Source: Thermosulfurimonas sp. F29
GTDB lineage: Bacteria > Desulfobacterota > Thermodesulfobacteria > Thermodesulfobacteriales > Thermodesulfobacteriaceae
Direction: 5' to 3'
Assembly (NCBI RefSeq): GCF_019688735.1
Contig: NZ_JAIFYA010000001.1
Location: 620,001 to 684,000, forward strand
DNA length: 64,000 nt
Shown here: piece by piece, positions 1 to 8,076 of the stretch
How the letters are laid out: every line of letters starts with the position of its first letter
Position numbering within the stretch: the first letter of the stretch is position 1
Translations under genes and position numbers: made by a program
The notes under the pieces: model-generated
Database searches by the model: none
Seen by the model: the letters and a program-made list of their open reading frames with translations, nothing else
Told to the model about the DNA's origin: nothing

Positions 1-1881
1 CTCGTGGTGGTGGAGGAGGGACACGCCCTTTACGGCCGCATCCTGCGGGTCGGGGATCTTGCGCTCCCCGGTCCGGCGGAAGAACCGGTGGTCGTCGATC
101 CGGAAACAGAAAGGCCCGTTCCGGCCTCGAAAGTCCTCCGGGCAAAGCTCCTCTGGGAGGGGCGGCTCGGGCTTTCCGATGGTTCTTCCGTGCGGGTCAA
201 GACCGCCTTTTCTCTTTTCCGCGAGGCCGTGTTCGAGCACGCGCTTGATTTTTACGCCGAACGGGCCGGCGTTCCGGTGGAAAAGATCCGAAAGGTGGCC
301 CGGGAATTCGCCGCGGCGGCCCCTTACGCCGCGGCCTACGCCTATCACGGAGGAGGCAACTATCCGGGCGGGGCCTACGCCAGCTTCGCCATAGCCCTCT
401 TGAACCTTTTGGTGGGCAATGTGAATCGTCGCGGAGGCTACCTTCCCGCCGGAGGCGGAGCCGCGGACTGGCAGCGGGGCCCCTACGATCTAAGACACTT
501 TCCCGGGGCCCTTCGCCCCCGCGGGGTAAAAATCTCCCGCGAAAAGGCCTCTTACGAAAACACCGCGGAGTTCCGCCGGCGCGGCTATCCGGCGAGGCTC
601 CCCTGGTTCCCCTTCACCAGGGGAGGGCTTTCGGTCTCGGCCCTGGAGGGCATCGCCGCCGGTTATCCCTATCCCGTAAAGATCCTCTTCACCTACTTCT
701 TCAATCCCCTTTACAGCATTCCGGGAGGGACGCGGTTTGCGGAGGCCCTTTCCGATCCGGAAAGGGTGCCCCTTCATGTCTCCGTGGATGTCACCGTGAA
801 CGAGACCAATGTTTACGCCGACTACATCGTGCCGGATGTGACCTATCTCGAGGGTCACTACGGATTTCTCACCCCCCACGCCCCGGGGGAGCGTTTCACC
901 GCGGTGCGCACCCCGGTGGTGGAACCCCGCACCGGACGCACCCCGGACGGAAGACCCTTCTCGCTGGAGACCTTTCTCGTTGACCTGGCCGAGCATCTCG
1001 GGCTTCCCGGTTTCGGGAAAAACGCCATCCCCGGGAGGGACGGCCGGCTTCACCCCCTGCACCGGGCCGAGGACTTTTACCTGCGGGGAATCGCGAACCT
1101 TGCGGAAAACGCCGGCGTGCCCGAAGCCCCGGAGGAGGAAAGGCGTTTTGTAGAGGAGAACTATCCCGTGGCCCGCTACCGAAAGATTCTTGAGCCCGGA
1201 CAGTGGCGCAGGTGCTGCACGGTGCTCGCCCGGGGCGGGGTCTTTCTCCGGGAGGAAAGGGCCTTCGATTCCCGGGGGAATCTCCGTTCCCGGCTTGAGG
1301 GGCGCTGTCTCTGCCTGTGGAACGAGAGGCTTGCGGCCTCCGGAGACGGGCTCTCCCCCCGCAGATTCCACGGCACCCTGCGCTATCCCTATCGCCGGTC
1401 GAAGGACAGGGGAGAGTTCCCCTTCTTCCTCATCACCCACAAAATGGCCCTTCACACCCAGTCGCGGACCATCTGTTACGAAAGGGCACTGGCCCTCTCC
1501 CCGGATCCGCCGCTTCTCATGAATCCCGGGGATGCCTCCGCCCTCGGCCTTCGGGAGGGAGATCGGGTGCGCGTGGTCTCAGGAGCCCGTCCCGAGGCAG
1601 TGGTGGCCCGGGTGTCCCTTTCGGAAAGGGTGCGACCGGGATGCGTGGTCCTTCCTCATCACTACGGACACTGGCAGCACGGGGCCGGAAGGCTCCTCGT
1701 CCCCGGGGCCGAAAGGGTCTTTCTGGGAGGCCGCAGGGTGAGCCGGGGCGAAGAGGTGATCGCCGACCCGCAAAGGGCCGCCGGGGTCTCTCCGAACCTC
1801 CTCTACGGGGTGCGGGTGGATCCCCTGGGAGGCATACCGGACTTCAGCGGCGAGCGGGTGCGGGTGGAAAAGCTTTCCTGA
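1..1881 (+). CDS. Molybdopterin oxidoreductase, catalytic subunit, C-terminal part (Psr/Phs/Ttr branch, TtrA-like)
   Basis: Only the C-terminal 626 codons are present. The gene enters from the left edge, so the signal peptide, the N-terminal [4Fe-4S] motif and the metal ligand cannot be seen. A HGGGNYPGG loop near residue 118 is followed by NLLVGNVNRRGGY, then by NVYADYIVPDVTYLEGHYG around 270-290. A molybdopterin-dinucleotide-binding domain fills about 470-600 and begins FFLITHKMALHTQSR. This arrangement is known from thiosulfate, polysulfide and tetrathionate reductases. TtrA seems closest to me because of the long insert between the two domains, but this is a judgement by eye. In this family the enzyme is usually periplasmic with an FeS subunit and a membrane anchor; those genes would lie left of the window. 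The next gene starts 13 nt downstream on the same strand. Confidence 0.8.
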   Translation, partial: LVVVEEGHALYGRILRVGDLALPGPAEEPVVVDPETERPVPASKVLRAKLLWEGRLGLSDGSSVRVKTAFSLFREAVFEHALDFYAERAGVPVEKIRKVAREFAAAAPYAAAYAYHGGGNYPGGAYASFAIALLNLLVGNVNRRGGYLPAGGGAADWQRGPYDLRHFPGALRPRGVKISREKASYENTAEFRRRGYPARLPWFPFTRGGLSVSALEGIAAGYPYPVKILFTYFFNPLYSIPGGTRFAEALSDPERVPLHVSVDVTVNETNVYADYIVPDVTYLEGHYGFLTPHAPGERFTAVRTPVVEPRTGRTPDGRPFSLETFLVDLAEHLGLPGFGKNAIPGRDGRLHPLHRAEDFYLRGIANLAENAGVPEAPEEERRFVEENYPVARYRKILEPGQWRRCCTVLARGGVFLREERAFDSRGNLRSRLEGRCLCLWNERLAASGDGLSPRRFHGTLRYPYRRSKDRGEFPFFLITHKMALHTQSRTICYERALALSPDPPLLMNPGDASALGLREGDRVRVVSGARPEAVVARVSLSERVRPGCVVLPHHYGHWQHGAGRLLVPGAERVFLGGRRVSRGEEVIADPQRAAGVSPNLLYGVRVDPLGGIPDFSGERVRVEKLS

Positions 1882-1894
1882 GGAGGAAGCCTCC

Positions 1895-2953
1895 ATGCTC
1901 AGAAAGGCAGTGATCCCGGTTTTTATCCTTCTGTGGCTGGCCGGGACGGTCCGGGCCGCGCGGGAGGTCTCGGGAAAGGTGACCTGGCACCTCCTGCTAC
2001 ACCCTCCAGAGGGCATACACCGGATCCGACTCTGGCTCCCCTATCCTCCGAGTAACCGTTTCCAGCACATATCCGGGCTGGAGATTCGCGGCAACTACCG
2101 GTGCGAGGGGTTCTACACCGACCAACGGGGCAATCCCATTCTCTACTTCGAGTGGAATGATCCTCACCCCCCGGAAGCGGAGGTAACGGTGAGCTGGGCG
2201 GTGCGGCGCCGGGAGGTGGTGCGGCGGGACTTCTCCCGGCAAAGGCCCCTTCCTCCGGATCCGGCGGTGTTCCGGGAATATCTCTCCGGCAATCGTTACA
2301 TCAATCTTAACGATCCCCGCCTCGCCGAAATCCTGGCCGGGGTCCTTCCGGGAAAAAGGACGGTGGTGGAGAAGGCCCGGGCCCTTTACCTCTGGGTGAT
2401 CGCCCATCTGCGTCGGGATCCCCGGGTGAAGGGATGCGGCCCCGGGATCGTGTGCGATGTGCTCAGGAGGGGTTGCGGAAAGTGTGCGGACCTCAACTCG
2501 GTCTTCGTGGCCCTGTGTCGGGCCGCGGGAATTCCGGCCCGCGAGGTCTTCGGCCTGCGACTGGGGCGCGAGCCTCGAGAGACCCTCACCGGGGCCCAGC
2601 ACTGCTGGACGGAGTTCTTCGTGCCGGGCTACGGCTGGGTGCCGGCGGATCCGGCGGATGTGCTCAAGGCCGCCCTGCAAAAGGACCTGGATCCCCTATC
2701 CCCTGAGCTGGCCCCTCTGCGGGAATATTACTTCGGGGCGGTGGACCCTTACCGGGTGGAGCTTTCCCGGGGGCGGGATCTGCTGCTTAACCCCCCTCAG
2801 AGCGGTCCTCCGGTGAACTACTTCGTCTATCCCTATCTGGAATACGACGGGAAACCGGTGGACCTTTTCACCTCCCCCACCGTGGACTTCGAGATCCGCT
2901 GGGAGACCCGGGATCCCGCCGGAAGCGTTGAGAGCCTTGCCGCCGGCGACTAA
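1895..2953 (+). CDS. Exported transglutaminase-like (cysteine protease fold) protein
   Basis: A 352-residue protein with an N-terminal signal peptide (hydrophobic residues 5-18, AAREV cleavage region). The C-terminal half has the transglutaminase-like core, with Cys197 in GCGKCADLN, His236 in GAQHCWTEFF and Asp252 in WVPADPAD giving the expected Cys-His-Asp triad. Bacterial members are mostly uncharacterised exported proteases or peptide-crosslinking enzymes, so the substrate is unknown. An AGGAGG site lies 8 nt before the ATG. The gene follows the molybdoenzyme gene by 13 nt, so the two may be cotranscribed, but no functional link is evident from sequence. Confidence 0.8.
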   Translation: MLRKAVIPVFILLWLAGTVRAAREVSGKVTWHLLLHPPEGIHRIRLWLPYPPSNRFQHISGLEIRGNYRCEGFYTDQRGNPILYFEWNDPHPPEAEVTVSWAVRRREVVRRDFSRQRPLPPDPAVFREYLSGNRYINLNDPRLAEILAGVLPGKRTVVEKARALYLWVIAHLRRDPRVKGCGPGIVCDVLRRGCGKCADLNSVFVALCRAAGIPAREVFGLRLGREPRETLTGAQHCWTEFFVPGYGWVPADPADVLKAALQKDLDPLSPELAPLREYYFGAVDPYRVELSRGRDLLLNPPQSGPPVNYFVYPYLEYDGKPVDLFTSPTVDFEIRWETRDPAGSVESLAAGD

Positions 2954-2964
2954 AATAGAGGGCG

Positions 2965-3600
2965 ATGTCCGTTCCGGAGGTTTTCGGGGCGCTGGTTCTC
3001 GTGGCCCTGGGCGGTCTTTTCCTTTACGCCCTTTCCACGACCCTGGTCCTTCCGAAAACCCGGGGGGCCATGTTCGTGGGGACCTCCCCGCGGAGGATCC
3101 GGGCGGCTCTCGGGGTGCTTGTGCTTTGCCCCGGGGCCCGGGTGGTGGATCTGGGCTCGGGCGACGGGCGCATCCTTCGGGCCCTGTGGCGACGCTACCG
3201 CGTCCGGGCCGTGGGCTACGAGATCAATCCCCTGGCCTACATCCTCTCCCGGGTGTGGAACCTCATGGCCCGGGTGCCGGCAGAGGTCCGCTTCCGGGAC
3301 TTCATGCGGGCCGACCTTTCCGAATACGAGGTCATTTTCTGCTACCTCTTTCCGGATGTGATGCCGCAACTGGCCGAGAAACTGCGCCGGGAGGCCTTAC
3401 CGGGGACCCTGGTGGTGAGCTTCAACTTTCCCCTTCCGGGCTTGAGGCCCTTTCGCGTCCTGAACGAGGGGGAACCCATTTACTTTTATCGCTTAGGAAA
3501 CGAGGAAGGGGAGGACGGTCATAAGCCGGGTTCTGTAACCCCGGGGAGACCCCGGGGCGGCGGCCATTCCTCTGGGCGGCCGGTTACCCGGCCGCTCTAG
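2965..3600 (+). CDS. Class I SAM-dependent methyltransferase, membrane-anchored; 3' end antisense to rnpB
   Basis: A 211-residue protein. Residues about 5-30 form one hydrophobic, probably membrane-inserted segment. A Rossmann methyltransferase core follows, with motif I VVDLGSGDGRI near 55-65 and an acidic residue closing strand 2 (VGYEINP). No substrate can be assigned; similar short proteins are annotated only as class I methyltransferases. The start lies 11 nt after the transglutaminase stop. The reading frame does not end before rnpB. Its last 31 codons (after YRLGNEE) run antisense through the 3' end of the RNase P RNA to a TAG at 3598, so this tail is Gly/Pro/Arg-rich and unlike the rest of the protein. 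Confidence 0.7.
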   Translation: MSVPEVFGALVLVALGGLFLYALSTTLVLPKTRGAMFVGTSPRRIRAALGVLVLCPGARVVDLGSGDGRILRALWRRYRVRAVGYEINPLAYILSRVWNLMARVPAEVRFRDFMRADLSEYEVIFCYLFPDVMPQLAEKLRREALPGTLVVSFNFPLPGLRPFRVLNEGEPIYFYRLGNEEGEDGHKPGSVTPGRPRGGGHSSGRPVTRPL

Positions 3601-3882
3601 CGGCCTACCCGGGGGCATCGGGCGGGCCACCCTCAGGCGCCCCCCTATGCGGCCTTTCTCCGGGCGGGGTTTGCCGTGCCCTCCCCCCTCTCGGGGGGAG
3701 GCGGTGGGCTCTTACCCCACCTTTTCACCCTTACCCCGGACCCGCGGCCCGGGGCGGTCTGTTTTCTGTGGCACTTTCCAGGGGTTACCCCCTCCGGGTG
3801 TTACCCGGCGCCCTGCCCTGCGGAGCCCGGACTTTCCTCCGGAGGCCCCGAAGACCTCCGGCGGCCGCCGACCGTCCTCCCC
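3508..3882 (-). ncRNA. rnpB: RNase P RNA, bacterial type A
   Basis: Read on the minus strand, this 375-nt stretch has the conserved parts of RNase P RNA in order. The 5' P1 strand GGGGAGGACGGTC is followed by GGAGGAAAGTCCGGGCTC, then AGTGCCACAGAAAACAGACC, GGTAAGGGTGAAAAGGTG, GGTAAGAGCCCACC and finally ACAGAACCCGGCTTAT. The 3' P1 strand GACCGTCCTCCCC is a perfect 13-bp match to the 5' end, which fixes both ends. It is the catalytic RNA that matures tRNA 5' ends. It starts 9 nt after the nitronate monooxygenase stop and its 3' end lies under the methyltransferase gene on the other strand. Confidence 0.97.
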
Positions 3883-3888
3883 TGAATA

Positions 3889-3917
3889 AAGTTAAGACCC
3901 TCCCTCCTCGGCTTCAA
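3889..3917 (-). promoter_or_regulatory. Probable promoter of rnpB
   Basis: On the minus strand, TTGAAG (3917-3912), a 17-nt spacer and TAACTT (3894-3889) lie 6 nt upstream of the first base of the RNase P RNA. Spacing and distance to the RNA end fit a sigma-70 promoter. It is embedded in the last codons of the upstream gene. Confidence 0.65.
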
Positions 3918-5019
3918 GCCGGGCCGCGCAATAGTCCCGAATAAGCTCCTCAATCAGTTCCCGCACCGAGACGATCCGGTCCACTCGCCAGGCGTTGGCC
4001 CCGGCGAAGACGAAACCGGCCTCGAGGTTTCCCCGCTGGGCGTTGATGAGGGCCGCAGCTATGCAGTAGGGACTTTTCCGGTAGTCGCAGGTGCGCAGAC
4101 AGTGGTAAATGCACCTGTAGGGTCTCTTTTCCCCGGCCTCCACCCTCTTCAGAAAGGTTCCCTTTAGGGCCCGGCCCGGGAGACCCACCGGGCTCTTGAT
4201 GATGGTGAGATCCTCCTTTCGGGCCCTGACGAAGGCCTCCTTGAAGGCCGGGGAGGCGTTGCACTCGTGGGTGGCCACAAATCGGGTGCCCATCTGGACC
4301 CCGGCGGCCCCGATCTCGTGAAGATACCGGTAGATGTCCCGGCCCGTGTAGATGCCCCCGGCGGCAATCACCGGGATGGCCCTTCCGGCTTTGTCCTCGA
4401 AGGGTTTCATGGCCTCGATGACCCGGGGCACCAGGACCTCTAGCCGCGATTCCTCGGCCTCGAGCTTCTCCGGGGAAAACCCCAGGTGTCCCCCGGCCAT
4501 GGGCCCCTCCACCACCACGGCATCGGGCACATAACCGTATTTGCTCCACCAGCGCTGGGCCACCAGTTTGGCCGCCCGGGCCGAGGACACGATGGGAGCC
4601 AGCCTGGTGGAGGAACCTTCGGGGCGCAATTCGGGAAGGTTCAGGGGCAGACCGGCCCCGGCGAAGATGATGTCCGCTCCGGCCTCGCAGGCCGCCCGGC
4701 ACAAAGGCTCGAAGTCCGTGAGCGCCACCATGATGTTCACCCCGATGATCCCCCCCGGGGCCTTTTCCCGGGCCAGACGGATCTGCCTCTTGAGCCCCCG
4801 GATGTTGGCCTCGGTGGGGTTCCGAAAGAACTCCGCCTCCCCCTCGTAAAACCCCACCAGGGCCGCAGAGATGACCCCCACGGCCCCCTCGCGGGCCACC
4901 GCCGAGGCCAGACCCGCAAGGGAAATACCCACCCCCATGCCTCCCTGCACGATGGGCACCCGGGCGGTGAGATCCCCTATTCTAAGGGGAGGAACCTCAC
5001 AGGGAAAGTCGCGTTCCAT
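3892..5019 (-). CDS. Nitronate monooxygenase / 2-nitropropane dioxygenase family flavoprotein
   Basis: A 375-residue TIM-barrel FMN protein. It starts with LRIGDLTARVPIVQGGMGVGIS, typical of the NPD family, and has GADIIFAGAGLPLNLP, the barrel motif PVIAAGGIYTGRDI and the FMN-phosphate-loop motif GAAGVQMGTRFVATHE. The C-terminal part carries several cysteines (CIYHCLRTCDY..SPYC), seen in a subgroup of anaerobe proteins. Family members oxidise nitronates or act as enoyl-ACP reductases of the FabK type; which applies here cannot be decided. The gene begins 24 nt after trpB2 on the same strand, so the two probably form one operon. Confidence 0.85.
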   Translation of the reverse strand: MERDFPCEVPPLRIGDLTARVPIVQGGMGVGISLAGLASAVAREGAVGVISAALVGFYEGEAEFFRNPTEANIRGLKRQIRLAREKAPGGIIGVNIMVALTDFEPLCRAACEAGADIIFAGAGLPLNLPELRPEGSSTRLAPIVSSARAAKLVAQRWWSKYGYVPDAVVVEGPMAGGHLGFSPEKLEAEESRLEVLVPRVIEAMKPFEDKAGRAIPVIAAGGIYTGRDIYRYLHEIGAAGVQMGTRFVATHECNASPAFKEAFVRARKEDLTIIKSPVGLPGRALKGTFLKRVEAGEKRPYRCIYHCLRTCDYRKSPYCIAAALINAQRGNLEAGFVFAGANAWRVDRIVSVRELIEELIRDYCAARLEAEEGGS

Positions 5020-5043
5020 GGTTCTTCTCGATCCTCCTTGGTC

Positions 5044-6423
5044 TCAGGGTTTGCCTCTTCCGGGTTCAAACCGGGGGACCCTCTCCAGGGCCTCCCGGAT
5101 CTTTTCCTCCGGATACTCGTAATCCTCGAGCCGTCCCTCGAGGTAGGCCTGATAGGCCGCGAGGTCGAAGTGCCCATGACCGCTGAAGTTGAAGACGATG
5201 ACCTTTTCTTCCCCGGTTTCCCGGCACCGGAGAGCCTCGTCTATAGCGGCTCTAATGGCGTGACCGGTCTCGGGAGCGGGAACGATCCCCTCGGTGCGGG
5301 CGAAAAGCACCGCGGCCTCGAAACAGGCCGTCTGGGGATAGGCCCGGGCCCGAACCAGCCCCTCCTTCACCAGCTGACACACCAGCGGGGCGTCTCCGTG
5401 GTAACGCAGCCCCCCGGCGTGTATCCCCGGGGGCTCGAAGGTGTGGCCCAGGGTGTGCATGAGGAGAAGAGGGGTGAGACCGGCGGTGTCGCCGTAATCG
5501 TAGGTGTAAACGCCCTTGGTAAGGGTGGGGCAACTGGCCGGTTCCACGGCCAGTACCTCCGCCGAAAGCCGTCCCTCCAGGATCTCCCCGATGAAGGGGA
5601 AGGTGAATCCGCCGAAGTTGCTGCCTCCACCCACGCAGGCGATGAGTACATCGGGCTTTTCTCCCAGGATTTCCAGCTGTTTTCGGGTCTCGAGGCCTAT
5701 GACCGTCTGGTGCAGCAGCACATGGTTGAGGACGCTTCCCAGGGCGTAATTGGTGTCCCGATGGGTGGCGGCATCCTCCACGGCCTCGGAGATGGCGATC
5801 CCGAGACTTCCGGGGGTGTTCGGATTTTCAGAGAGGATGCGTCGGCCGGCCTCGGTGCGCTCCGTGGGCGAGGGGTGCACCTCCGCACCCCAGAGGTGCA
5901 TGAGGGTGCGCCGGTAGGGTTTCTGCTCGTAGCTTACCCGGACCATGTAAACCGTGCACTCGAGACCGAAGAGCCTACAGGCAAAGGCCAGGGCGCTTCC
6001 CCACTGCCCGGCACCGGTCTCGGTGGCCAGCCGGCGAATGCCCTCCCTCCGGTTGTAATAGGCCTGGGCCACGGCGGTGTTGGGTTTGTGGCTGCCGGGA
6101 GGGCTTACGCTTTCGTCCTTATAATAAATCCGGGCCGGGGTCTTCAGGGCCTTTTCCAGGTTGCGGGCCCGGCGCAGCGGCGTGGGCCGCCAGAGACGGT
6201 AGACCTTCCTTACTTCCTCGGGGATCTCGATCCAGGGCTCGGTGCTCATCTCCTGTTCGATGAGGGCCCGGGGAAAGATCCTCTCCAGGTCCTCCGGGCG
6301 CACGGGCTCCCCGGTACGGGGATCAAGCGGTGGCGCCGGCGGGGAAGGAAGGCGCGGAATAATGTTAAACCAGGCCTCGGGAAGGTCCCTTTCGGAAAGG
6401 ATTACTCTGGTCTCCGAAGACAA
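5044..6423 (-). CDS. trpB2: Tryptophan synthase beta-like PLP enzyme, TrpB2 type
   Basis: A 459-residue member of the long TrpB2 family (TrpB1 is about 400). The PLP lysine lies in the [11 protein letters not shown] segment, and the phosphate loop is [10 protein letters not shown]. TrpB2 condenses indole or O-phosphoserine-derived acrylate with L-serine to make tryptophan. It is common in archaea and thermophilic bacteria and usually acts without TrpA, and no trpA is seen here. I choose the TTG start at 6423 because GGAGGAAG lies just upstream, and no ATG fits the conserved N-terminus. It probably leads an operon with the nitronate monooxygenase. Confidence 0.9.
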   Translation of the reverse strand: MSSETRVILSERDLPEAWFNIIPRLPSPPAPPLDPRTGEPVRPEDLERIFPRALIEQEMSTEPWIEIPEEVRKVYRLWRPTPLRRARNLEKALKTPARIYYKDESVSPPGSHKPNTAVAQAYYNRREGIRRLATETGAGQWGSALAFACRLFGLECTVYMVRVSYEQKPYRRTLMHLWGAEVHPSPTERTEAGRRILSENPNTPGSLGIAISEAVEDAATHRDTNYALGSVLNHVLLHQTVIGLETRKQLEILGEKPDVLIACVGGGSNFGGFTFPFIGEILEGRLSAEVLAVEPASCPTLTKGVYTYDYGDTAGLTPLLLMHTLGHTFEPPGIHAGGLRYHGDAPLVCQLVKEGLVRARAYPQTACFEAAVLFARTEGIVPAPETGHAIRAAIDEALRCRETGEEKVIVFNFSGHGHFDLAAYQAYLEGRLEDYEYPEEKIREALERVPRFEPGRGKP

Positions 6424-6450
6424 AACTTCCTCCGGACGAAGGCTTCTAGA

Positions 6451-6478
6451 ACTTTAACAGAAGCCCTCTCCAATGCAA
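6451..6478 (-). promoter_or_regulatory. Possible promoter for trpB2
   Basis: Minus strand: TTGCAT (6478-6473), 16-nt spacer, TAAAGT (6456-6451), about 28 nt upstream of the TTG start codon. The match is moderate. The rest of the 180-bp divergent gap between trpB2 and rtcB shows only a good ribosome site (AAGGAG) for rtcB. Confidence 0.4.
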
Positions 6479-6603
6479 CCACCCGAACCATTCACGCTTT
6501 ACGGCGTCAACGATGTGTTTATTTCGGCTCGCTTTTCTGATGGGGTTGCGGGGAGAAAAAAGATGCGCATTTTTAAAAAGAAACAATATGAAGGAGTCCC
6601 CTG

Positions 6604-8034
6604 ATGGAGCTAAAAAAGCTGGTTCAACGGGACGAGTGCGAGTGGGAGATCCCCCCGCGGGGGGAGATGCGGGTTCCGGGTCGCATCTACGCCAGCCGGG
6701 AGCTCCTGGAGGAGATGGACGAAAAGGTCTACGAGCAGGTGAGCAATGTGGCCTGTCTTCCGGGGATCGTTAAGGCCTCCATAGCCATGCCCGATGCGCA
6801 CTGGGGTTACGGGTTCCCCATCGGCGGAGTGGCGGCCTTTGATCCCGAAGAAGGCGGCATCATCTCCGTGGGAGGCGTGGGCTACGACATCTCCTGCGGG
6901 GTGCGGACGCTTCGGACCGGTCTCAAGCGGGAGGAGGTGCTGCCGGTGCTGGAGCGTCTGGTGGACGAGCTCTTCGAGACCGTTCCCTCCGGGGTGGGAT
7001 CGGAGGGAGAGATCCGGCTTTCGCCCTCCAAGCTCGACGAGGTGCTGGTGGGGGGAGCCCGCTGGGCGGTGGAAAAGGGATACGGCGAGCCCGAGGACCT
7101 GGAATACATAGAGGAGAAGGGGTGTATGCCCGGCGGGGATCCGGCCTGCGTTTCCCCGGAGGCCAAAAAGAGGCAGCACCGCCAGGTGGGTACCCTGGGT
7201 TCGGGCAACCACTATCTCGAGATTCAGTATGTGGCCGAGGTGTACGATCGTGCGGCGGCGGAGACCTTCGGGCTTGAGGAGGACGATGTGGTGATCACCA
7301 TCCACTGCGGCTCCAGGGCCCTGGGGCACCAGATCGCCACGGATTACCTCCCGGTGCTGGCCAAGGCCGCCCGCAAGTACGGCATCCCCATCCGGGAAAA
7401 GGAGCTGGTGTGTGCTCCCATCGAGTCTCCGGAGGGGCAGCGCTACTTCAGGGCCATGATCTGCGGGGTGAACTGCGCGCTGGCCAATCGTCAGGTGATC
7501 ACCCACCTGGTGCGGGAGGTGGTGAACGGGTTCTTCAAGCACGCCCGGGTCACCCTGCTCTACGATGTGAGCCACAACACCTGCAAGGTGGAGTGGCACG
7601 AGGTGGACGGAAAGCGCCGGAGACTCTTCGTGCATCGCAAGGGGGCCACGCGGGCCTGGGGACCCGGACGGGCCGAGCTTCCGGAACGCTACCGGGCCGT
7701 GGGTCAGCCGGTGATCATCGGGGGCTCCATGGGCACGGCCTCCTACATCCTGGTGGGCACCGAGGAGGGAGAAAGGAAGGCCTTCGGCAGCGCCTGCCAC
7801 GGGGCCGGCCGCAGCATGAGCCGTCACCAGGCCCTGAAACGCTTTCGCGGAGAGAGGGTGATCGAGGAACTGCGCAAACGGGGGATCATCGTGCGGGCCA
7901 AGAGCCGCCGCGGGGCCGCGGAGGAGGCCCCCGAGGCCTACAAGGATGTGACCCGGGTGATCGAGGCCACCTGCCGGGCCGGTCTCACCCGTAAGGTGGT
8001 AAAACTCCTCCCCTTGGGTTGCATCAAGGGATAA
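6604..8034 (+). CDS. rtcB: RNA-splicing ligase RtcB
   Basis: A 476-residue protein, the usual RtcB length and without an intein. It has MPDAHWGYGFPIGGVAAF at the N-terminus, the metal-binding motifs SCGVR, LGSGNHYLE, HCGSRALGHQ and HNTCKVE, and the guanylated histidine in SACHGAGRSMSR near residue 400. RtcB joins 2',3'-cyclic phosphate or 3'-phosphate RNA ends to 5'-OH ends using GTP and Mn2+, for RNA repair and, in archaea, tRNA splicing. A companion archease gene is not adjacent. AAGGAG precedes the ATG by 8 nt. The gene stands alone between divergent trpB2 and the downstream kinase. Confidence 0.97.
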   Translation: MELKKLVQRDECEWEIPPRGEMRVPGRIYASRELLEEMDEKVYEQVSNVACLPGIVKASIAMPDAHWGYGFPIGGVAAFDPEEGGIISVGGVGYDISCGVRTLRTGLKREEVLPVLERLVDELFETVPSGVGSEGEIRLSPSKLDEVLVGGARWAVEKGYGEPEDLEYIEEKGCMPGGDPACVSPEAKKRQHRQVGTLGSGNHYLEIQYVAEVYDRAAAETFGLEEDDVVITIHCGSRALGHQIATDYLPVLAKAARKYGIPIREKELVCAPIESPEGQRYFRAMICGVNCALANRQVITHLVREVVNGFFKHARVTLLYDVSHNTCKVEWHEVDGKRRRLFVHRKGATRAWGPGRAELPERYRAVGQPVIIGGSMGTASYILVGTEEGERKAFGSACHGAGRSMSRHQALKRFRGERVIEELRKRGIIVRAKSRRGAAEEAPEAYKDVTRVIEATCRAGLTRKVVKLLPLGCIKG

Positions 8035-8076
8035 GCTCCCCTTGTATTATTCTTCTTACCGTCGTATTTTAGATAT

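Noticed and set aside
4486-6540. A 684-codon plus-strand frame opposite the nitronate monooxygenase and TrpB2 genes
   Set aside because: It is the antisense of two well-conserved genes. Its composition is Gly/Pro/His-rich with no family motif, which is usual for shadows in GC-rich DNA.
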